Source of the DNA: Mugil cephalus
Taxonomy: Eukaryota > Chordata > Actinopteri > Mugiliformes > Mugilidae
Direction: 5' to 3'
NCBI RefSeq assembly: GCF_022458985.1
Contig: NC_061771.1
Coordinates: 24,854,001 to 24,918,000, forward strand
DNA length: 64,000 nt
Under the pieces are notes generated by a model. That model saw nothing but the letters and a program-made list of their open reading frames with translations, had not been told where the DNA came from and ran no database searches. Shown here one piece after another: positions 46,181 through 58,197 of the stretch (positions within the stretch are counted from its first letter, which is position 1; every line of letters starts with the position of its first letter). A program made the translations under genes and the position numbers.

Positions 46181-46330
46181 CTCCTAGAGCTGTGAGAACA
46201 AAATGAAGTCTTGCAGCTCTTGGAAGTGGGCGTGGTTAATGCGGAAAAGTGGAAATGTTAGCATCCACTCTGTGAGCTCCCATATGCTAATATTCGCAGT
46301 GTGAACGCTAATTTCTCCTGGGTAGAGATT
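46181..46330 (+). repeat. Interspersed repeat, paired with 34956-35174
   Basis: Shorter copy of the repeat at 34956, sharing GGGCGTGGTTAATGCGGAAA, CTGTGAGCTCCCATATGCTA and TTTCTCCTGGGTAGAGATT. Confidence 0.65.
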
Positions 46331-46539
46331 TGCCACTCGCCACTTTTATCCAATGTTTGAATTTATTGGTTTCCGATGCGTTGATTTTGGTCTTATCCCA
46401 GTCCATGATGTGGTTACCACCACAGTGGACTATGTACCAGCTGACCACTGGCTGTAGTCTTGGGGCTGCGTTCACATGCAACTTGTTGGTCTTGACCTTA
46501 GACTATAGAAAATATGGATGACATGTCTCTACTTCCTTC

Positions 46540-46810
46540 TTCTGATCAAACTGATGGCTCTACCTCCACCAGTTATAAATACATGTTGGATTATACACGT
46601 CACTTATTCATTTATATATCTTTTTCTTACTTTCACAATTTCTTACCCATGGGACTGTTTCACAGAGCGGTTGTCATTGGCAACTGTTTGTCATCATGAT
46701 GTTGCATCCCCCAACTAAAAACAAAACTTATCACAAAAATGAAAACTTGAACGTACTGTACATCAGTATTATATTAACTTCTTAAAATGACAGAAACCAT
46801 TGTTTTGTCA
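46540..46810 (+). repeat. Two-part repeat, part A only
   Basis: CTCTACCTCCACCAGTTATAAA, GTTGGATTATACACG, CCCATGGGACTG and CAGTATTATATTAACTTCTT match part A of the copy at 39580. Part B is found 870 bp downstream. Confidence 0.65.
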
Positions 46811-47674
46811 TGACCTGGCTCACAAGCCATGACAAAAAATGGAGAGACACAGGTTAAGACGGCAACTAAACCTTAAGAACAAACTGAGGTTTGAGTGGGA
46901 GTAGCAGTATGTCTGTCAATGAGAGCATGTTAAGCCCATTTATATGCCGGTCAACACAGTTTTTTCGTGCACTGTGAAAGGTTTGACCCGGCAATTCAAC
47001 CCGGGTCAAATGACACGGCAATCGACCCGGGATTTTATCGGCTCAGCTCAACTTCAGTGTGAACAGGCATCCCACATTGACCTGCTAAGTTACACCATGA
47101 CGTTTATGTACCTGCTCTGTTTTTGAGCATCACTATAACGGTTTTATATATAGTTTTGGTCTACTCCCATAAGATAAGTCTTCCTGTTGATCCCCCAAGA
47201 CTGATCTCTGAAGGGCAGGGATTTTTGTCCATTTTTTTCAGTCAAATGTGTTGTTACACGATCGTTAATGGAAGCACATAGGTGAATTAGCCCTATGTCA
47301 TGTTCAGGAAATCGCACCGATCGGGGAATGCATGTGCGTTGTGTGTTTATATACAGCCTGTATAACTTTTTTAGACTTTTTTTAGAGATCATGGCAGCGC
47401 ACTGGCAAGACCGTGAGATCCGTGAGCTGCTGTGCAACCAAGTAGAAGAGGAGATTCGGCAGCAGATATCGGGCAGGACACTGATTTATTTGAATATCAG
47501 GACCAGAGTGAGAACTGACAGAACTTAAAGGCTCAGGGAGACTAGCCAGGTTTTCCCACTTCTAACTTAAAAAACTTAAACTTTTTATTTTATTTTATTT
47601 TATTTTATTTTATTTTATTTTATTTTATTTTATTTTATTTATTTGCACCATAAGAAAAGAAAGAAAAAAAGCTT
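46811..47674 (+). mobile_element. Insertion with a Myb/SANT-like transposon ORF start
   Basis: This block separates parts A and B of the repeat. It contains a CCCGGGTCAAATGACACGG region of short GACCCGG repeats, then an ATG at 47391 opening MAAHWQDREIRELLCNQVEE, broken by a stop at 47526. The start resembles the Myb/SANT-like DNA-binding ORF carried by Harbinger-type elements. It ends in a (TTTTA)n run at 47582-47642. Terminal repeats were not identified. Confidence 0.4.
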
Positions 47675-47775
47675 ATGACCAATACTGCAGCCAGACACCA
47701 GGGGGAGCTGTACCTGATTTGGCTTCACTTTAAAGAAGCTGTCATGTCACTTCCATCTTTTTTACAGTGTGTGGG
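47675..47775 (+). repeat. Two-part repeat, part B only
   Basis: GCTTATGACCAATACTGCAGCC, CACCAGGGGGAGCTG and TTGGCTTCACTTTAAAGAAGC match part B of the copy at 39580. Confidence 0.65.
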
Positions 47776-49418
47776 CTGGACACAAGCTAGTTAACGTCAG
47801 TTTAGTGTCTGTACCAGCTTCCTCATTTATTTGAATGAAACCTGTTAACCCATCCACACAGAAGGCTGCCAACTAACAGAAGCGTTATTTATTCAGCTGG
47901 CTGGCAGTCAGATACCTGCAAGCACACATTTCTAGTGAACTACAGCTGAATATCTATTGTTGAATTTGCAGTTGTTGCAACAAATGATACGCAATTATCA
48001 TTTCTGAAAAGCCCTCAAACTTGCCAGTCTGTCAGTCCATTCTGATTGTTTTGTGATAATAAAAAAAAGTGCTCTCAAATCAAGGTGTTTTGTTGATGTG
48101 GGTATAATTTCAGCCCTTTACAAGAACTGTTCATGAAAACCAGACTCCTGTTCCCCCGGGAAAAGGTGTTGCGGTGGAAACACGCCCACGGAAGTTCTAC
48201 CTCTGTCGATCCGGTCCTCTCTTTCAGCTTTTCATTACCCAATATACTGATCTTCAAGTGACTCACCCCATTTCCTTTCCTTTAGTCCACTTCGATCTGC
48301 GTACCTCCAATCACACTCAGGCACACACTGGCAAGTCAGCTTGATCAAAGGGCTGATGGCTCTTTGACTGGCCAGGATTAAAACCTTAGTGTTTTCAGTT
48401 GGAATAGTGCTGCCCCCTTGTGTTGATGGCGAGGAAGTGATCTCATTATCCAGATGTGAGTTTGATTTATTTTGTTGAGCACATAAAATCAGAGCTCCTG
48501 TCTCGTGTGGAGTGCGTGTGTTCGTGTGTGTGTGTGTGTGCTTCTGTTTGTGTGTGTGTGTGTTCATAACAGCAAGGTGATAGGACTAAATGCGTCATGC
48601 TGACACACGCTCTGACGCAGGTGGGCTGTTTGCCCACACACTCACACTCAAACACACCCACTGGACATAAATCAAGAATTAGAAAATCAGTTTGAAGAGC
48701 TTTTTCTCAGGACTGTGTCTTAGATGATTTGAATATTCACATAAAATTAGTAGAGAAAAAGAAAACGTGTCATTATTCTCACTTATTTGAAAAGGGTCGT
48801 CTTCATTACTACTGGTATTAAGTGACTGTTTTTGTGTGAAACACAAACTAGTTGTTATCCTTCCTGTTTGTTTTTGGAGCAAAGTAAGATTTTTTTTTAT
48901 TTTTATTTTTTATTATTTTTATTTTTTTTTAGAAACCTGCTTATTTTATACATTTTTTCCTACACATTTTAATTCTAACATGATATTCAGTTGAAGAAAT
49001 GTTGTGGTCCTGAATTCTCGTCAGGTGGTTGACTACACTTGAGATTTGGGATTGAAAAGTTGCAATGCAGTTTAATGCAGTGGGCATTTAATAAAATTGG
49101 GTTAAACAATCTTAACTTAATGTTAGTTGTGCTATTTATTCAAGTAGTACTGTAGTACTTAAGTTGTGCTTAAACTAAACAACTAAGCTCTTAGCTCAAT
49201 ATGTTTGCATATTTTTTTTTAAGTCAAGTCAGTTTATTAGATTTTACAGTGTACCTTCCTCCTGCACCTTCATAGTTATACCTTGGCCATGGAGATGTAC
49301 TTGTTGGTCTTTAGTCTCCTACATTTTGAGATCACTGTTATGTGACGGCAGAGCTGTAGTTTTTTGCTAATATAAAGTCATAAACTAAGAGGGGGAGGAA
49401 ATCGAAATATATATATAC

Positions 49419-49449
<31 letters not shown>

Positions 49450-50095
49450 TGATTATGATTATATACCAGCAGTCAGAGAAGTGCATGATTTATTTATTTG
49501 TTTATTTATTTATTTACCACCTGAAAATGTAACTGACCGCAGTGATTTGAGGATAGAGGTACTGCGGTAGTTTGTCCACCTGACCACTAGGTGTCAGCAG
49601 ATACAAATATATGCGGCTGTTGTAGGATTTTGGGGTCATTCAGGTGCATGGTGAAAGTAAAACAAAGTTAAAACAAAGACATATGAACTTGTTTAAGTGG
49701 GTGTCACGACTCCAAACATTTCACCACAGATCCAGTAAACACTTTTTAACCAGAGTAGGTGAGATGGCGCAAAGTTGGACACGTTGTCTTTATTGGCTAC
49801 TAATGTAGTCTTACAGTAGCATCTTTTTTCCAAAATGTTCCACCTTCAGCCTCACCTCGAGTCGGGAGTTGTTCGAGAACCACTAATTCCGAAAAGAACA
49901 TCTGTCTTTGAACTTCCTTGCAGGTGAGTATTAGGTGGTTAACAGACCGTAGTCATGTCTGCCAGTCACAAATGAAGAAGTCGAGTGGATGAATTTTTAA
50001 AATGTCTTCAAGGAAACTCATACCAGTCGTTTGTATGTGTTTTAGATACACAGGCACCTGAGTTTGTCCATTCATTATCTGCATAACTGCATATA
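47776..50095. other. No gene seen; several GT/TTTA simple repeats
   Basis: GT-rich tracts at 48520-48563 and 49427-49449, a T/A-rich stretch 48890-48960 and TTTA units 49490-49515. No exon supported. Confidence 0.5.
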
Positions 50096-50103
50096 CTCTA
50101 GAG

Positions 50104-50445
50104 CAGGGGTGTCAAACATGCAGCCTGTGGCCCAGAATCGACCTGTCAGAGGCTCCAGTCTGGTGCAGAAATGACAACTTAACTGTAAATTTTCAATAAA
50201 AGTTACTGCTGTTGTGAATTTGTGAACACTGAGACCTAGAACTAAACTGCAGATGGCAAAGAAATTTCAGATTGTTCATAATATATTTTGTAAATGGAAG
50301 GTTAAATGTAAACATTTTCATGTTGTGCATCTTAGCGCTAAAACAGAAGGAACAGTTTTGACTTTGTTGCGTTACAGGTCCGGCCCCCTTGAGATCAGCC
50401 TGGACTGTATGTGGCCCCTGAACTAAAATGAGTTTGACACCCCTG
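50104..50445. mobile_element. hAT-type element with 8-bp target duplication
   Basis: CAGGGGTGTCAAAC and GTTTGACACCCCTG are perfect 14-bp terminal inverted repeats. They are bordered by CTCTAGAG (50096-50103) and CTCTGGAG (50446-50453), an 8-bp target duplication with one change. 342 bp, noncoding, same family as 26306-26582 (shared TGGCCCCTGAACT.AAATGAG subterminal sequence). Confidence 0.9.
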
Positions 50446-50454
50446 CTCTGGAGG

Positions 50455-50565
50455 GTTGTAGCTGTCACTGTGTGAGAGGTGGGCGACACCCTGGAGAGGT
50501 CGTCAGTCTGTCACAAGGCTAACACAGAGAGACAGACAACCATTCACACTCACACTCACACCTAG
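50455..50565 (-). repeat. Reversed fragment of the 16.8-kb fish repeat
   Basis: ACCCTGGAGAGGTCGTCAGTC, GGCTAACACAGAGAGACAGAC and CATTCACACTCACACTCACA are the reverse complement of that repeat's 3' part. It begins immediately beyond the hAT target duplication. Confidence 0.55.
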
Positions 50566-50648
50566 TGTCAGAAATTCTCCTAATCTAATCTAACAGTCCT
50601 GCAATAAATCCTACCTTTATGAGAACTTCACAGTACAGTGTCATTGTA

Positions 50649-50748
50649 TACTAATCAGGCATAACATTATGACCACTTTCCTAATATCGTGCAGGTCTAT
50701 TTTGTACTTCTCCTGTCGGTGGTCATAATGTTGTGGCTGATCGGCGTA
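50649..50748. mobile_element. Minimal Tc1/mariner-derived copy (about 100 bp), copy 8
   Basis: CTAATCAGGCATAACATTAT and GTGGTCATAATGTTGTGGCT face each other with only about 40 bp between, so nearly all of the interior has been deleted while both terminal repeats remain. Confidence 0.85.
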
Positions 50749-53215
50749 ATGAGCAGTGTTTGCATTTAGATGCTGCACCTGATGTGACCACAACGTGTCA
50801 GCAGAGCGGCGTCAACCTCAGTTTGTCCAAACACAAACTCGCATTAGAGCGAAGCTGTGGATAAATCGCCTCCTTTAAAGCTGAAAAAAAACACATTTTG
50901 TTTTTCGTGGTAATTATCAGCAACACAAAAGAAGCTTGCAGCTTTTTTTTTTATATTATTTTTTTTTTTTTTGCACACTTTCCACTATTTCTCCACAATA
51001 AACCAACATTAATCATACTCAGCCATTTCAGAGGGAATATTCCAGATGAATAAAGTGTCAGATGGAAGGTGTGTAAATGTGCTGCAGAGTCTGTAAATCT
51101 GCAGTAAAAGCATGAAAGCTCAGCAATTTCCCTTTTCCTGAATAAAATACGAGGTTTACGGAATCATTGATTCGTCCTTTATTTTAATGAGGAGGAATCC
51201 ACCGGGAACGTGTGCGCTCTCTCCGAGGAGTGAACTGTGCACAAGGCAGCAGTTTAAACAAATATCCTCTTTTCAAAGCCCCACTGAGGGGAATACATGT
51301 ACATGTGCATATATACACACACACACACACACACATACATATACACTGTCATGCAATATCGAAAGCCTCACCCACACTATGTGACAACAACCATCGCCCA
51401 CATTACAATCAGAAGCACTCTGACAACACAAGTTGGATCCTGCATTGGTCTTATTCATTTATTTTTTTGTTACTCAGATCAGTGAGCAGCATTCTTACAT
51501 TTATACCTGAAGAAGCAAATTCCTACCTCCACTTTATAAACTATTACCGTGAAGAGGGTGTAAATCAAAATGTGAAGGACTTTGGGTTGTAGCCCAGCGG
51601 GGGCTGATGGGAGGAGGGATTATTTGGCTGCTCCATCTACACCATTTCCATTAGAGCCCATTCACATTTTGGCCTGTGACGGCAGGTTTGCATTTTCAGC
51701 ATTTTTTTTTTTTTTGGTTTTTGAACTAAGGAGTTTTGATGTACCCTAGCAATTATAGCGTAATATATAAAAAATATATCCATTTTCATTTTTTTTTTAC
51801 TTGTAGGCTCACCCAGAAGCTCAAATTTTATATATATATATATTAATTTATTTATTTCTCTAAAAATGATTATTGCAGAAGCTGGGTGTGTTCAGCCTAG
51901 ATGGACAGCCGTTGCAGTCGCCAACACAATCAGCCTATCAATTAGCTAATAGTCTTAGTCACAGCTGTCTTCCCGTAATGACACAGCCATTCCTCTGCCT
52001 GGAGAGAAGGCTTTGATTGGTGGTGTGTGTTCAGGGCTGGGCGGCACTGCAATAATAATAGTGGTGCTTTTTATTTTCTTCCTCTTAATCCAATTGCAGA
52101 AAGAAAAAAAAAAGAAAAAAACATTTAGTTTGTTCAGCTTGGGAACACATCTGCTGTTGTTTGATAGCGTTTAAGGGCTTTACGTGTTAACACTGGGTAT
52201 CCGAGCGAACACTTCCTGTTTCGTGCGTCTGCTGTGATGCCATGGCATGCAAGACGTTTCTTGTAAGAAAAACATGGAAGCTGGCTTGTTGACAGGATAC
52301 AACTCTTCTGCTGTTTTATCAGTTTTATTATTTATTCTTATTCATTCATTGTGTGCATTACAGTGTGCATTACTCTCCATGTGCTTTTGTTGTTGTTGCT
52401 GTTGTTTGTTCCACTTTTTTACACATATACACTTTTATATATATATATTTTTGTCAATCAGAATGTAAAGCACTTTGAATGGCATTCACTTGTTTTGACT
52501 GACATGAAAAGGGATTTTGAAGCTCAGTGTAAGTGTCTCAGGCCACTGCCATCTTGGATAGAGCGTGACTCTGCCTAAGTCCCAGCTAACTTAGAAAAAA
52601 AGTAATGGAGCTGTTTTTATATATATATATTTAAATTTTTGATTTTAAAATCATGAATGAAAACTGGAAAAAAGAGAGAAACAAACAAAAAAAATGTTAC
52701 ATGATTTTTAATTTTAAACCTGAAAAATAGATAAATGCCAAAAAAAACTTTTTATTCTCTAGTAAGATGAAAAAGGGAAAGCTAATATTAGACTTGATTT
52801 TCTTTCAACTACTGTAATTTTGCAACAAATCAAAAGCAAGAACCAAAGAATCAGCCGTGTTTTAGTTTTAATAAACCAGGAAGTAGCTCACATCAGGAGT
52901 TTACATCGCCCTCACAGACATGGATCATTGACTTCTGTAAACAATTTCTTCTTCATCGTCGTTTCTTCTTCCCCGAACAAAAATTCATGCTTTTGTATGA
53001 GTCCATTGTGTAACGCCCGTTTTCTCATTAAGTTGTTTGTCTGTTTCCCTTTTTCATGTATTAATGTAAAATAAATTTACTCGTTCAGCATTTTTTTTTG
53101 CTTCGGCTTTGAAAGAAAAAATCATGTCCTCTTTCATTTTAGAATCAAAAATTCAACTTAAAATACTAAAAAATACGCAAATCATTCTCGTGTCTCGGCA
53201 TAACTTTAAGATAGA
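50749..53215. other. No gene seen
   Basis: AT-rich with several T-runs, a (CA)n at 51316-51335 and TA-rich patches at 51830 and 52437. No exon could be supported. Confidence 0.45.
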
Positions 53216-53234
53216 GCAAAATTCATGACCCATA

Positions 53235-53395
53235 CGGTTTAATGAAGTAGATGTAGAGACCAAAAATTATTTTGAAACCGGCTGCAAATGTATTTATTTT
53301 TGCTCTTCAAAGTGTTGGTCTGTGGGAATTGACTCACTTTTGGAGCTGCTGCCTCTTGTGGCCGTTTGAGGATCTGCAGTTTTCAGCACGTCCGC
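53235..53395 (+). repeat. Interspersed repeat, copy B, paired with 34525
   Basis: GAGACCAAAAATTATTTTG, CCGGCTGCAAATGTATTTA, GGTCTGTGGGAATTG and TTTTGGAGCTGCTGCCTCTTG follow the same order as the copy at 34525-34755. Confidence 0.5.
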
Positions 53396-53584
53396 GGTTT
53401 CTTAATTTTTCTTTGTTTCTAAGACAGTTTTGTGCTGTTACGTGCTACAGAAATGAACTAATAAACCTTAAAGTGGCCTTTAAGGTTTACTTCTCCCTAT
53501 CAAATAAACAAGAGAGTGGAGGAAGTAATGAATGAACAAGGGAGTACTCCATCCTGATTGGATCAAGGGTGACCACATCATTTA

Positions 53585-54170
53585 GATGACCCCCCTCCCC
53601 TCCCCTCCCTCTCTCTATCTCTCTCCCTTTCTGGCTTGTCATCCCCCTTTTTACAACTGGCCGCCTGCCAGCCACTCCAGTTTAGTAGGGGCCACCGCCT
53701 TACCCTTCATGCCTCAGCTTTTTCTCAATGAAACCTTTACCCCGGGGACGTTTATGGCTCACACATTCACTTTATACTCGTGTGATGTATTGACTCAGTG
53801 AAATGACTTCAAACTTTCAATGGCTTTTAAAAACATTAAAAGCTGCACTCATGTAAAAAGGAAAAAAAAGAAAAAGAAAAAAGAAAACCCACTCGCCTCC
53901 TTCCCGCATAAAATAAAATGACTGTGTGCGGTACAAAGTGAGAAGTGAGGAGAAAAGGAAAATACAAGACGGCATGAAAGAGAGGACGCCATAGGTGAAG
54001 GGACACCGCTCGTCGAGGTTGAGAGTGAAGAATTAAGAAAGAGGAGAAGAGAAAGATGCCGCTGAAAGAAGGGCAAGCAGAGAGGAAAAGTATGAGCGCG
54101 AGAGATGAGGAGAGCAGATTTATCACGTCGCTTTATCACTGCCTGGTTTACCTCCTTGTCCTGGTCCATT
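53585..54170. other. Pyrimidine-rich then purine-rich stretch
   Basis: 53585-53640 is C/T-rich on the plus strand, whereas 53855-54125 is A/G-rich, so pyrimidine bias switches strand. The reverse-strand frame over the purine part (poly-Phe/Ser) is a product of composition. Confidence 0.4.
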
Positions 54171-54249
54171 TACTGAGAGCACACACTCATACTTCTGCAC
54201 TTGAGTTTAGAGGACCTTGATTCACAAGATTAATACACTAATAGTCCTA

Positions 54250-54418
54250 CACTGATCAGCCACAACATTAAAACCACTGACAGGGGAAGTTAATAACGTT
54301 GACCGTCTTTTGGACCAGGCATTCATTTGTGTGGATGTCACTTAGACATGTACGACCCACCTAGACCAGACCGGTCGCCCCCCCACCCCATCGCTATGAG
54401 CTCCATGTTGTTTGTGTT
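54250..54418 (+). mobile_element. Tc1/mariner-derived element, copy 9 (right end lost)
   Basis: Starts with CACTGATCAGCCACAACATT and AAAACCACTGACAGG, then has the GGATGTCACTTAGACATG and CCACCTAGACCAGACCGG blocks. It stops after CTCCATGTTG. Confidence 0.8.
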
Positions 54419-54757
54419 GCCGCACTACAGCCAGTTCTTCATGACTGTGTCTCCATCATAAGACTCGACACTGAGCTCAGTTTGCTACACTGACTCAGAA
54501 AAAGATGGACAGGCTCAAAAACAAACTTGATGAGTAATTATGTCCTTTAGCATGTCCTTAGCTGCAGGGCAGGGGCGTCACCAGGTTTTAAGGACAGGGG
54601 ACGCTTAGCCCCCAGGAGATGCACAGGATGTAAGTGAAGGTAGCACAAAATTATTTCAATTGTTTCATGTTGCGACAACAAACACAGGTTAAATTAACAG
54701 TAACTGATCAACATAGAGGTTAAGGGAAACGGGCAGATTCATGATCATATTTAAGTG

Positions 54758-54759
<2 letters not shown>

Positions 54760-54827
<68 letters not shown>
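54760..54827. repeat. (AT)n microsatellite
   Basis: About 34 uninterrupted AT units, the longest simple repeat in the window. It can extrude as a cruciform. Confidence 0.95.
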
Positions 54828-54828
<1 letters not shown>

Positions 54829-54839
54829 TGTATTTATTT

Positions 54840-56345
54840 AAACTCATATTCTGGCCACTTTACTTTGAATTTGTCAGTAAAAATAAATGAAACCACACTA
54901 AATTATTTAAGGGGGCTTAAGAAAAGTAGAAAGTACGCCCAACGACGCCAATGCTGCTTAAACTGAACGTCTTGTTCAGGTTTGGTTTAAATTTACCAGG
55001 TTTTCTCTTGCTGTTGCCTCGATGGAGCGTGTTAAACTGAGAATGCCTTAAGGGTGGAGAAAATAAACTTTATTTTGAAGGGTATTGACAGGAAATGATG
55101 AAACAGAAGACAACAAATATACTGCCGCACGCAATATAAGTATAAAGGATGCTCTACACAGAGTTGCACTTTGCAACACACTCACTTTTTTTATTATTTA
55201 TTTTTTTAAGGAACAAACATTTAAGGCACAATGCAGTCCAGTCCAGCGAGCACATGGACAAACCTGCAGAGCATACTAAGGAGGCACGCGTCCTCCTTAA
55301 CATCTACTCTCCTCCTCTTCGCCCTCTCGCTATCGCCCGTGTTCTCCTCCCTTTCACCTTCCTCCACCTCCTTATCGTAGCCGTTCTATCGCTCGCTTGC
55401 TCCTCTTCTCTCCTCATATCCTCTTTGTCATTTCGCTATCTCTCCTCTCTCACTCCCTATCTGACTTTGTTTCCTGCCTCCTCTGCATCTCGCCACCTTC
55501 CCCCTACTCTTTCTATACCTTCCACTCAGCTGCTTTTCACCTCATTTTGAGCTCCGTTCATTGACGTCACTGCTGTTCTTAATTGTCCTGCTTCTGTGTT
55601 CGTCCTTTAATCTATCCTTATTTGACTTCTCCTACCCTTGCTTCCCTACTCTATAGTCTCCTCTGTTTTTTTTTTTTTTTAACTCTCACTCAAACTACTT
55701 TGTACATGAGCACTTGTAGTGATAATTACATTAGCCTTGGGGTCTGACTAATGTTCCCGTTTCTGGAATATCGCCCTCACATGGAACTTGACTTTATTGT
55801 ACTATTTCATTTTAACAGTATTTGGCGCTGGCATCATGAACGCTGAAGCTTCTCCATGAAGCTAGATTAATCAAAGTAGACTTTTTTAATATTGCACATG
55901 TAACCACAGATGTGCTGTTAGTTGTTTAACTGTTTTGACGTTGCACATTTTTCAGAGGTGCATGGAGATACCTGAATACATATATGAATGAATGGAGATT
56001 CTCCTCAGAGTCCATGTCTCTGTAAGCTCGGCTGCAGAATCATGTCCCATCCATCTGTGTTAAGATCTTTAATTCACACTGGACTCTAAGCTGACCCACT
56101 TTGGTTATCTAACTCCATCCATCCATCTTCCTTTCGTGCTCCTTCCTCTTGCCCCGTCTCCTCGCCTCCTTGTCTGTTATTAAATATCAGCGACTAATCA
56201 GGACGTTCCCTCCGCCCACATCCAAACTAAACGTATTAATTGTAATCCTAATGGTTTTAGGAAGCCAGATGACAAACTGCAGGTCTGACAGTGTTTAAGT
56301 TAAATATGACAAATTCAGTTGCATAGTGGTTTCTTTGCTGTTCTT
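54840..56345. other. No gene seen; pyrimidine-rich part
   Basis: 55290-55550 and 56105-56165 are C+T rich on the plus strand. No exon or named repeat. Confidence 0.45.
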
Positions 56346-56351
56346 GTATTT

Positions 56352-56705
56352 ACACCAATCGGGCATAACATTATGACCACTTTCCTGATATTGTGCAGGT
56401 CTCCCTTGTGCCTCCAGAGCAGTTGTGACTCATCTGGGAGTAGACGTGGGCCTTCTGAGGGGTGTCCTGTGCTGCATGGTAACAGGATATTGTTAGTGGG
56501 GGGTGGGGGGGGTGGGCTCTGTGGATTATCCCACAGATAGATAAATTGATCAGATCTAGTTTTTTTTTTTGTTTTGTTTTGTTTTTTTTTTGTTTAGCGT
56601 TTTCTGCATCGTGCTGGGGAGGGCTGCTGCCATCAAGGGGTGTCATTGCTATGGGGTGGGGGTGCCTGGTCTGGTCTAGGTGGGTGCTACTTGTCTAACA
56701 TCTAC
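56352..56705 (-). mobile_element. Tc1/mariner-derived element, copy 10
   Basis: ACACCAATCGGGCATAACAT opens the copy; GGTGTCCTGTGCTGCATGG, GCTGCTGCCATCAAGGGGTG and TGGTCTGGTCTAGGTGGGTG follow in reverse-family order. A G-run (56504-56515) and T-rich patch (56555-56595) were gained inside. It ends near CTTGTCTAACATC. Confidence 0.8.
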
Positions 56706-56714
56706 AAAAATTCA

Positions 56715-57719
56715 CACATTCACACGGGAAACAACTGCAGGTTCGGTGTCTTGCTCAGGGACACGTGTGCTGAGCTTCAAACTATTAACTTAGACGGGAA
56801 TCATCTGCTCTCTGGAAACTCACTCATACTCGTTGTTTCCCATCATTTCTTTCATTTTCTTCCAGTATTTACTCCAGCTCCAGGTCCATTACAGGTCCAT
56901 TTTTATTTTTTATTTTTGGTCGATTCTCCTCTACGTTTTAGCATTTATCGCGCTGGATGGCTTTTGTACTAGACATCCTGCAACATATGGGCTTAACATG
57001 CTTGACTTGCCTTTCCGTTGACCGTCCCTCAGATTTTGGCGCGTTGCCACACATTGTGCTGCACTGAAACGGGCATTTTGGGTTTAAGATCATAGATTTA
57101 CCTCTGAGGACTTTTCTTTATTGTATATTTTCCATAATTGTAGGCAAACATCTGTCATATTAGGGTGGATTATTGTAGCTAATGGAATACATTATTTTAT
57201 TTGAACTGGCTATTACGTACGTGTACAGGGGCCTGTGATATTTTGGTGAAAGCTGCTCGTTATACAGCTCATGCTACATTACTGTTTAAGTAATTACATT
57301 TTTATAATCAATAAAATTTTATTTCCCCTCAGCAGGAATTTGAGGATGGATTTCATCAACATCATCTTATGTGTTACAAATAAGTAGCTGAACACATATA
57401 TTATGGCACAATACAACACAGTACATTCCTCCTCACGTTCCACATGAAAGTGATAAGTTTTTGGCTTCTTACTCGGTTCAACACTCCCAATCATTTTCAT
57501 GCCATTAATGTTAACTACTTAGAGTTTTACAGTGTGTGTGGGGAGATCTCAGACTGGTCGACTGTCAATCTGTCATTTTATGGTACGTCAACCAAACGTC
57601 ACAGTGAGTATAGATGACAGACTGACATCTAAAACATTTCTCTCAAATGGCATGCATCCATCTACTACTGCTTTACTTTTTCAGTAGGTCGGTTGATAGT
57701 AATCGATGTATCACACAGT
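56715..57719. other. No gene seen; short repeat piece
   Basis: Begins with a 55-bp piece of the repeat described at 29385. The rest is AT-rich unique-looking sequence. Confidence 0.45.
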
Positions 57720-58150
57720 GCCGTTTTTATTATTATTATTGTTATTATATCCTTTATTTAACCATGTAAAAAACTTATTGAGATCAAAGCCTCTTTTCCA
57801 AGAGTGACCTGGCCGCGAAAGCAGCACAGAAACCCGAAGGGTTTCAGCAAAACACACATAAAATATGGACGCACACTACAGAAAAACAAGAGTGGGATTA
57901 CGTGATTACACGGTGCGGACACAAGATCCAACTGAACGTATTTCCCTGCCTTGTATAAATGTCTCAAATTCCCCCAGAGATGCAAGATGTGTCGATTACA
58001 GGTCCTTCTGCACATCACTCCAGGTCGACGGGGCAGAAACTTTAAAAGCCTTTTTTTGCTCAGATCAGTTCGGACTCTCGGGACTTGCGTGTGTGCGATG
58101 TCCTGACGGCGCAGGCCACACTGGCTGAGATTTCTCCTCATGTGAAGACA
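57720..58150. repeat. Fish interspersed repeat (TTTAACCATGTAAAA type)
   Basis: CTTTATTTAACCATGTAAAA, ATTGAGATCAAAGCCTCTTT and CCAAGAGTGACCTGGCC are the hallmark of a common fish repeat, followed by 300 bp of related noncoding sequence. No intact frame. Confidence 0.5.
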
Positions 58151-58197
58151 CAAATATGTAGGCAGAAGTCCAAGAATAGATTAATATATAAAAGTAT

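Noticed and set aside
53849..54169. 106-codon minus-strand frame with a poly-Phe end.
   Set aside because: It comes from an A/G-rich tract and has no domain.
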